Source: Haemophilus sp. (GTDB lineage Bacteria > Pseudomonadota > Gammaproteobacteria > Enterobacterales > Pasteurellaceae). From it: a stretch of DNA of 64,000 nucleotides. The notes under the pieces were generated by a model. That model was not told the origin of the DNA, did no database searches, and saw only the letters and a program-made list of their open reading frames with translations. Location of the stretch: the NCBI GenBank assembly GCA_019423025.1, contig JAHZCD010000001.1, forward strand, positions 62,001 to 126,000, written 5' to 3'. Position numbers and translations under genes: made by a program. Below, piece after piece: positions 58,859 to 64,000 of the stretch. Each line of letters starts with the position of its first letter. Within the stretch, counting starts at the first letter, position 1.

Positions 58859-59785
58859 ATGAGCCAAAAAATCTGGGTAACCGGCGATGCGGTTGTCGAT
58901 CTTATTCCTGACGGTGAAAATCATTATTTACGTTGTGCCGGTGGTGCCCCTGCAAATGTGGCTGTTGGCGTGGCACGCTTAGGCAGCCCGAGTGCCTTTA
59001 TTGGTCGTGTAGGTAACGATCCGCTTGGCCAATTTATGCAAGATACCTTAAATGCGGAAAATGTGAATACACAACATATGATTTTAGATCCACAACATCG
59101 CACCTCTACTGTTGTGGTTGGTTTAGATAATGGCGAACGCAGCTTCACCTTTATGGTAAATCCTAGTGCGGACCAGTTCTTACAAGCCAGCGATTTACCG
59201 CCTTTCCAACAAGGTGAATGGCTACATTGCTGCTCTATCGCGCTAATCAATAATCCATCTCGCGAAGCGACTTTTGAAGCGATTCGTCGTATTAAAGCTG
59301 CTGGCGGTTTCTTCTCTTTTGACCCTAATTTACGTGAATCACTTTGGCCTAGCTTAGAAGAAATGAAAACCGTGGTCATGGAAGCGGTTGCGTTGGCTGA
59401 CGTATTAAAATTCTCTGAAGAAGAATTAACGCTTTTGACTAATACTGACAGCCTTGAAAAAGCTTTTGAAAAAGTGACCGCACTTTATCCTGAAAAATTA
59501 ATTATTGTGACTTTGGGTAAAGATGGCGCACTCTATCACTTAGAAGGTAAGAAAGATGTAATTTCAGGCAAAGCCTTACAGCCGGTTGATACAACGGGTG
59601 CAGGCGATGCCTTCGTTGGTGGTCTGCTTGCTGGACTTTCACAGCATCCAAACTGGAAAGAAAACGATGTGCTAGTGCAAATCATTCGTCAGGCTAATGC
59701 CTGCGGCGCCCTTGCTACGACAGCGAAAGGCGCGATGTCAGCCTTACCAAATCAAACACAATTAGCAGCGTTCCTAGCCAATTAA
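58859..59785 (+). CDS. scrK: Fructokinase
   Basis: PfkB/ribokinase-family kinase phosphorylating fructose released from sucrose-6-phosphate. 308 residues. KIWVTGDAVVDLIPDG at the start, substrate-binding GGAPANVAVGVARLGSPSAF (about 27-46), FDPNLRESLWPSLEEM, and the C-terminal signature VDTTGAGDAFVGGLLAGLS with the catalytic Asp (about 245-263). GAAGGAAAA precedes the ATG. First gene of scrK-scrB-MFS; separated from scrB by a weak terminator, so graded expression is possible. Uptake signal inside (59474). Confidence 0.94.
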   Translation: MSQKIWVTGDAVVDLIPDGENHYLRCAGGAPANVAVGVARLGSPSAFIGRVGNDPLGQFMQDTLNAENVNTQHMILDPQHRTSTVVVGLDNGERSFTFMVNPSADQFLQASDLPPFQQGEWLHCCSIALINNPSREATFEAIRRIKAAGGFFSFDPNLRESLWPSLEEMKTVVMEAVALADVLKFSEEELTLLTNTDSLEKAFEKVTALYPEKLIIVTLGKDGALYHLEGKKDVISGKALQPVDTTGAGDAFVGGLLAGLSQHPNWKENDVLVQIIRQANACGALATTAKGAMSALPNQTQLAAFLAN

Positions 59786-59790
59786 GAATC

Positions 59791-59815
59791 AAAGGTGCAA
59801 ATTATTGCACCTTTT
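59791..59815 (+). terminator. Weak terminator/attenuator between scrK and scrB
   Basis: AAAGGTGCAA, ATTA, TTGCACCTTT (10 bp perfect), then TACTTA. The T-run is short, so read-through into scrB is expected. Confidence 0.65.
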
Positions 59816-59848
59816 ACTTACCAATCACATTAACGAGGCACGATCACG

Positions 59849-61306
59849 ATGATTATTTTCAATAATGGCAAATATAAAAGTATTCTAGCCGCAGAAAAAG
59901 GCGAGCTCGCAGAAATTGCTGAAACCGTGCAAAAAGACAAAGATTTTCGACCGCACTTTCATATTGCCCCACCAACTGGCTTAATGAACGATCCTAATGG
60001 TTTAATCTTTGATGGAGAGAAATACCATCTGTTCTATCAATGGTTTCCATTCGATGCGATCCACGGAATGAAACATTGGAAGCATTTAATCACAAAAGAT
60101 TTCCAACATTATCAATCAGCAGATGATCTGATTCCTTGCGAGCTTTTTGAATCCCACGGATGCTATTCTGGTGGTGCTTTAAAAGTTGGTGATAAATTAG
60201 CCATGTTCTATACTGGCAATACCCGTCGTCCAAGCGATAATCAACGCGTGCCTTATCAAAATTTAGCGATTTTCGATCTTAATGGGAAATTACTCAGCAA
60301 ACGTCCGTTAATTGAAAATGCGCCTGAAGGCTATACAGAGCATGTTCGCGATCCTAAACCGTATTTTACTGAAGAAGGTAAAATCCGTTTTATCTGCGGC
60401 GCACAGCGAGAAAATCTCACGGGAACTGCCATTATTTTTGAAATGGACAATCTTGAAGATACGCCTCGTTTATTAGGCGAGCTATCTTTGCCTGCTTTTG
60501 ACAATAAAAACGTATTTATGTGGGAATGTCCTGACCTATTGAAAATCGGTGATAAAGATGTGTTTATCTGGTCACCACAAGGTAAAGATCGAGAAGCGCA
60601 TCAATTCCAAAATAATTATCATGCGACTTATGCTGTGGGAAAATTAACGGATTTAACCTTTGAAGCAGAATATATTAGTGAGTTGGATCAAGGCTTTGAT
60701 TTCTATGCCCCACAAACCTTCGGCGGTTTGGATAATAAAACCCACGCAGTGCTTTTCGGTTGGATTGGTTTGCCAGATTTAACTTACCCTACAGACAAAT
60801 TTAAATGGCATTCGGCTTTAACCTTGCCAAGAGAATTGCGCTTAGAAGGTACGAAAATTTATCAACGTCCGATTGCTAAAATATACGAAAATCTGACCGC
60901 ACTTTCAGCACTTCATCTTGATGAAAAAACGGATATTGCGAATTTAGATCGTGCGTATATTAAATTTGAGGCAAAAAACCAAGCCTTTGACTTAACCTTC
61001 TTCCAAAATGAAAAAGGACAGTCACTGCGTCTATCTTATGAAAATGGCTTAGTTTGCTTAGATCGCAGTCAAAGCGAACAAACGGAATTAATGGAAAAAT
61101 TCGATACCAAACGCTTCTGCGAAGTTGAAAATCTACAAACTGTCGAAATTTTCTTCGATCGTTCAATTATTGAAATTTTCTTTAATCAGGGTGAAAAAGC
61201 GATGACATCAAGATTTTTCATTGAGAACAGAGAAAATACAATAAGTAGTACCCGTCCATTGGATTTAATGTTCGGTTATTTACCAGCAATTCAATATGAC
61301 AAATAA
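59849..61306 (+). CDS. scrB: Sucrose-6-phosphate hydrolase (invertase, GH32)
   Basis: Splits sucrose-6-phosphate (or sucrose) into glucose-6-phosphate and fructose. 485 residues. GH32 five-blade propeller: FHIAPPTGLMNDPNGLIF with nucleophile Asp in NDPNG (about 44-48), VRDPKPYF (RDP motif), and MWECPDLLKIGDKDVFIWSP with the acid/base Glu in EC; a C-terminal beta-sandwich (about 350-485) ends YLPAIQYDK. No signal peptide, so it is cytosolic. Two uptake signals in the coding region (59948, 60895). No PTS gene scrA and no scrR regulator occur in the window. Confidence 0.94.
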   Translation: MIIFNNGKYKSILAAEKGELAEIAETVQKDKDFRPHFHIAPPTGLMNDPNGLIFDGEKYHLFYQWFPFDAIHGMKHWKHLITKDFQHYQSADDLIPCELFESHGCYSGGALKVGDKLAMFYTGNTRRPSDNQRVPYQNLAIFDLNGKLLSKRPLIENAPEGYTEHVRDPKPYFTEEGKIRFICGAQRENLTGTAIIFEMDNLEDTPRLLGELSLPAFDNKNVFMWECPDLLKIGDKDVFIWSPQGKDREAHQFQNNYHATYAVGKLTDLTFEAEYISELDQGFDFYAPQTFGGLDNKTHAVLFGWIGLPDLTYPTDKFKWHSALTLPRELRLEGTKIYQRPIAKIYENLTALSALHLDEKTDIANLDRAYIKFEAKNQAFDLTFFQNEKGQSLRLSYENGLVCLDRSQSEQTELMEKFDTKRFCEVENLQTVEIFFDRSIIEIFFNQGEKAMTSRFFIENRENTISSTRPLDLMFGYLPAIQYDK

Positions 61307-61313
61307 TCAACTC

Positions 61314-61345
61314 AAGTGCGGTTAAAATTAACCGCACTTTTATTT
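61314..61345 (+). terminator. Inverted uptake-signal pair after scrB
   Basis: AAGTGCGGT, TAAAATTA, ACCGCACTT followed by TTATTTT, 8 nt after scrB. Confidence 0.8.
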
Positions 61346-61369
61346 TCAATCATGTTCTTTTATTAAGTA

Positions 61370-62548
61370 ATGACTATGTTTGTTCAACAACAAAACTCAA
61401 CACCATCTAATCTTGTAGCATTCAATTTTCTATTGATCGCCTTTTTAACGGGAATTGCATCTGCGTTTCAAACGCCGACCTTGAGTTTGTATCTCTCTCA
61501 AGAGATTCAAGTTTCACCTTTTTTTGTGGGCTTGTTCTATTCCGTCAATGCCATTATTGGCATTATCTTGAGCCAAATTCTGGCGAAATATTCTGATAAG
61601 CAAGATGATCGTCGTAAAGTAATGATTGTATGCTGTTTGATTGCTGTGCTTGGCTGTCTCATTTTTGCTTATAGCCGAAATTATTATGTGTTGATTATTA
61701 TCGGTACAACGTTATTAGGCTTGGGTTCATCTGCCAATCCACAATCTTTTGCTCTAGCACGAGAATATGCTGAAAGTAGCCATCGTGAAGCGGTGATGTT
61801 CACCACAATTATGCGAACTCAAATCTCATTGGCTTGGATTGTTGGACCACCACTTTCTTTTTTTATCGCATTAAACTGGGGCTTTGATTACATGTATTTG
61901 GTGGCGGGTTCTGCCTTTTTACTTTGTGCAGGCGTCAGCAAATTATTACCTAAAATTCCTCGTCAAAGTGCAGTCAAAAATCAAGAGATTTTAGACAATA
62001 CGCCACCAAGAAAAAGTGTGATTTACTTGTTCATCACTAACCTATTACTTTGGACCTGTAACAGCATGTATCTCATTAATATGCCATTATTTGTGATTAA
62101 TGAGCTACATTTAGGCAAAGAACTGGCGGGAACATTGATGGGAACGGCAGCTGGGTTGGAAATCCCCGTGATGATATTGGCGGGCTATCTCACCAAATAC
62201 TTCAGTAAAAAACGTTTGATGATGATTGCTTTAATTTCAGGCCTCGCCTTCTATTCAAGCTTATTATTCGCAGAGCAAACTTGGCAGCTTATCGGATTAC
62301 AAATGCTTAATGCGATTTTTATTGGTATTACCGCTACCATTGGGATGGTGTATTTCCAAGATTTAATGCCAACAAAAATGGGCACAGCCACTACGCTATT
62401 CAGTAATGCCGCAAAAAGTAGTTGGATTATTGGTGGACCTATTGCGGGTATTATTGCAGAAATCTGGCATTACAATTCTATTTTTTATGTTGCAGTGGCT
62501 TTAATTTTTATCAGCGTAGGCTGTATGTGGAAAGTTAAATCAGTTTAG
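61370..62548 (+). CDS. MFS sugar transporter (SetA/SetB-like)
   Basis: 392 residues, 12 predicted helices, resembling the sugar efflux transporters SetA/SetB of E. coli. N-terminal half: AFLTGIASAFQTPTLSLYLS and KYSDKQDDRRKVMIVCCLIA (motif A variant), LLGLGSSANPQSFALAREYA, MRTQISLAWIVGPPLSFFIA. C-terminal half: GTAAGLEIPVMILAGYLTKY and GIIAEIWHYN. Placed last in a sucrose cluster without a PTS, it could be a sucrose importer or a safety exporter of sugar; sequence alone does not tell direction. ATG 61376 is an alternative start; the ribosome site is weak. Confidence 0.82.
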   Translation: MTMFVQQQNSTPSNLVAFNFLLIAFLTGIASAFQTPTLSLYLSQEIQVSPFFVGLFYSVNAIIGIILSQILAKYSDKQDDRRKVMIVCCLIAVLGCLIFAYSRNYYVLIIIGTTLLGLGSSANPQSFALAREYAESSHREAVMFTTIMRTQISLAWIVGPPLSFFIALNWGFDYMYLVAGSAFLLCAGVSKLLPKIPRQSAVKNQEILDNTPPRKSVIYLFITNLLLWTCNSMYLINMPLFVINELHLGKELAGTLMGTAAGLEIPVMILAGYLTKYFSKKRLMMIALISGLAFYSSLLFAEQTWQLIGLQMLNAIFIGITATIGMVYFQDLMPTKMGTATTLFSNAAKSSWIIGGPIAGIIAEIWHYNSIFYVAVALIFISVGCMWKVKSV

Positions 62549-62557
62549 TGAAAATAA

Positions 62558-62587
62558 AAAAGAGCGGTCAAAATTGACCGCTCTTTT
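62558..62587. terminator. Terminator made of a variant uptake-signal pair
   Basis: AAAAGAGCGGTC, AAAATT, GACCGCTCTTTT: 12-bp perfect stem with T-runs both ways, between the MFS gene and pgi. Both arms carry the same change from the uptake consensus (AAAGTGCGGT to AAAGAGCGGT). Confidence 0.85.
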
Positions 62588-62600
62588 ACTTTACATTATT

Positions 62601-64000
62601 TTAGCGCCATGCTTTGAATTGGTTAATCAATCCATTGGTTGAGCTATCATGGCTTGCCACTTTCTCTTTGTCTGCCAATTCAGGAAGAATTCGGTTCGCT
62701 AATTGTTTACCTAATTCCACGCCCCATTGGTCAAAGCTGAAGATATTGAAAATCACACCTTGTGTAAAAATTTTGTGTTCATACATCGCAATTAATGCGC
62801 CAAGAACAAATGGTGTAATTTTTTGCACTAAAATAGAGTTAGTCGGTTTATTACCTGTAAAGACTTTAAATGGCACAATGTCTTTTACCTCATCTAAAGA
62901 TTTACCCGCTTTCACAAACTCTGCTTCGACTTCTTCTTTGGTTTTACCGAAAGCCAGTGCTTCAGTTTGCGCAAAGAAGTTTGATAACAATTTGCTGTGG
63001 TGATCACCTAATGGATTATGGCTTTGCGCCGGTGCAATAAAGTCACAAGGGATTAACATGGTACCTTGGTGAATCAATTGATAGAATGCATGCTGACCAT
63101 TTGTTCCAGGTTCGCCCCAAATAATTGGGCCAGTTTGATAATCACGAATAACATCGCCATTACGATCGACATATTTACCGTTTGATTCCATATTACCTTG
63201 TTGGAAATAAGCCGCAAAACGATGTAAATATTGGTCATACGGTAAAATTGCCTCAGTTTGTGCACCAAGGAAATTGGTATTCCATAAACCGACTAATGCT
63301 AATGTGGCAGGGATATTTTTTTCTAATGGTGCAGTACGGAAATGTTTATCCATTTCATGCGCACCACTTAAGAGTGCTTCAAAATTATCAAAGCCGATTG
63401 AAAGTGCGATAGAAAGACCGATTGCAGACCATAAAGAATAACGGCCACCAACCCAATCCCAGAACTCAAACATATTATTGGTATCAATACCGAATTCTGC
63501 TACCGCTTTACCATTGGTCGAAAGTGCGGCGAAGTGTTTTGCTACCGCGCTGTTATCTTTCGCTGCCGCTAATAACCAATCGCGTGCTGAATTAGCATTG
63601 GTCATGGTTTCTTGGGTGGTAAAGGTTTTAGAAGCCACTAAGAAAAGTGTGGTTTCAGGATTTACTTTTTTCAATGTTTCAGCGATATGTGTACCATCTA
63701 CGTTTGAAACGAAGTGCATATTCAAGTGATTTTTATAAGGACGAAGCGCTTCAGTCACCATGTAAGGTCCTAAGTCTGAACCACCGATACCGATATTCAC
63801 CACATCAGTAATCGCTTTTCCCGTATAACCTTTCCATTCACCTGAAATCACACGATCGCAAAATGCGCTCATTTTTGCTAATACGGCATTCACTTCTGGC
63901 ATCACATCTTTGCCATCTACATAGACAGGTGTATTTGAACGGTTACGAAGTGCGGTATGTAATACAGCACGATCTTCTGTACGATTAATTTTCTCGCCTG
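62601..64000 (-). CDS. pgi: Glucose-6-phosphate isomerase (partial, N-terminus beyond window)
   Basis: Interconverts glucose-6-phosphate and fructose-6-phosphate. About 465 C-terminal residues are present; the frame is open to the right edge (GEKINRTEDRAVLHTALRN...). Motifs: VNIGIGGSDLGPYMVTEAL, VSNVDGTHIAETLK, GGRYSLWSAIGLSIAL (PGI signature 1), QGTMLIPCDFIAPAQSHN with catalytic region, and FDQWGVELGKQLANRI (signature 2); ends STNGLINQFKAWR. The window edge removes roughly 80-95 residues. Next to the sucrose genes it links both products of sucrose cleavage to glycolysis. Confidence 0.96.
   Translation of the reverse strand, partial: GEKINRTEDRAVLHTALRNRSNTPVYVDGKDVMPEVNAVLAKMSAFCDRVISGEWKGYTGKAITDVVNIGIGGSDLGPYMVTEALRPYKNHLNMHFVSNVDGTHIAETLKKVNPETTLFLVASKTFTTQETMTNANSARDWLLAAAKDNSAVAKHFAALSTNGKAVAEFGIDTNNMFEFWDWVGGRYSLWSAIGLSIALSIGFDNFEALLSGAHEMDKHFRTAPLEKNIPATLALVGLWNTNFLGAQTEAILPYDQYLHRFAAYFQQGNMESNGKYVDRNGDVIRDYQTGPIIWGEPGTNGQHAFYQLIHQGTMLIPCDFIAPAQSHNPLGDHHSKLLSNFFAQTEALAFGKTKEEVEAEFVKAGKSLDEVKDIVPFKVFTGNKPTNSILVQKITPFVLGALIAMYEHKIFTQGVIFNIFSFDQWGVELGKQLANRILPELADKEKVASHDSSTNGLINQFKAWR

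Noticed and set aside
58293..59379. Minus-strand frames of 145 and 151 residues opposite tyrS and scrK
   Set aside because: Both lie fully inside strongly supported enzymes and follow their codon pattern in reverse.
1..64000. Insertion sequences, prophage, CRISPR arrays or genomic island borders
   Set aside because: No transposase, integrase, phage structural gene, regularly spaced repeats or tRNA-associated att duplication was seen; the one tRNA lies in its ancestral operon.

Overview
The window looks like a chromosomal stretch from a Pasteurellaceae bacterium of the Haemophilus/Aggregatibacter branch, most likely Haemophilus parainfluenzae or a close relative. Three things point there. The Hin-type DNA uptake signal (9-mer core AAGTGCGGT, both orientations) occurs about 50 times by eye, roughly once per 1.3 kb. 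Nearly all proteins resemble H. influenzae housekeeping proteins in length and local order (ribE-nusB-thiL-pgpA-lysE-dapB-yfaE; malQ-glgBXCAP; mrp/metG/tehB; smrB/prmB; cysB-rluB-yciO-sucDC). A sucrose locus (scrK, scrB) is present, which H. influenzae lacks and H. parainfluenzae is known to have. The DNA is AT-rich. I see no insertion sequence, prophage, integron or CRISPR array.

Layout. 1-4.3 kb: infB (cut by the window edge), nusA, rimP and the initiator tRNA, transcribed leftward as in E. coli metY-rimP-nusA-infB. 4.4-5.9 kb: a kinase-like protein coupled to a 42-residue glycine-rich lipoprotein, then a DUF1439 protein. 5.9-8.5 kb: the ygiW-qseB-qseC (firRS-type) two-component operon. 8.5-13.5 kb: a lipoprotein, yfaE, dapB, a LysE-type exporter, pgpA, thiL, nusB, ribE. 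13.6-25.4 kb: a complete glycogen operon (malQ-glgB-glgX-glgC-glgA-glgP) behind a CRP-type promoter. 25.4-27.6 kb: ycgN, glnS. 27.8-32.4 kb: a MacA-MacB-outer membrane factor efflux operon whose macA is frameshifted. 32.5-37.5 kb: a phosphatase, mrp, metG, tehB. 37.5-42.1 kb: a small unknown gene, dapD, two lipoproteins, yecM, argS. 42.1-47.6 kb: smrB, prmB, an MFS protein, cysB, rluB, yciO. 47.7-54 kb: sucD, sucC, sucB, sucA. 54-57.4 kb: comEA with an unusual repeat region, yccA, a SIMPL protein, sfsA. 57.4-57.6 kb: an apparent Fur-controlled small RNA gene with no ORF. 57.6-64 kb: tyrS, scrK, scrB, a sugar MFS transporter, pgi (cut by the window edge).

How it works together. Carbon flow dominates: glycogen synthesis and breakdown, sucrose hydrolysis, fructose phosphorylation, hexose-phosphate isomerisation and the 2-oxoglutarate to succinate arm of the TCA cycle. 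The core translation and transcription apparatus is spread around it (infB, nusA, nusB, tRNA-fMet, four aminoacyl-tRNA synthetases). Many operons are punctuated by inverted uptake-signal pairs acting as terminators, and several internal hairpins probably tune downstream genes. Two loci suggest iron-linked control: ygiW-qseBC, with three CTTAA repeats upstream, and the Fur-box small RNA gene.

The most noteworthy observations are the small RNA gene between sfsA and tyrS, the heptamer duplication that breaks macA, and the ComEA protein with LEA-like 11-residue repeats. All function calls rest on sequence reading and memory of protein families; no database search was run.
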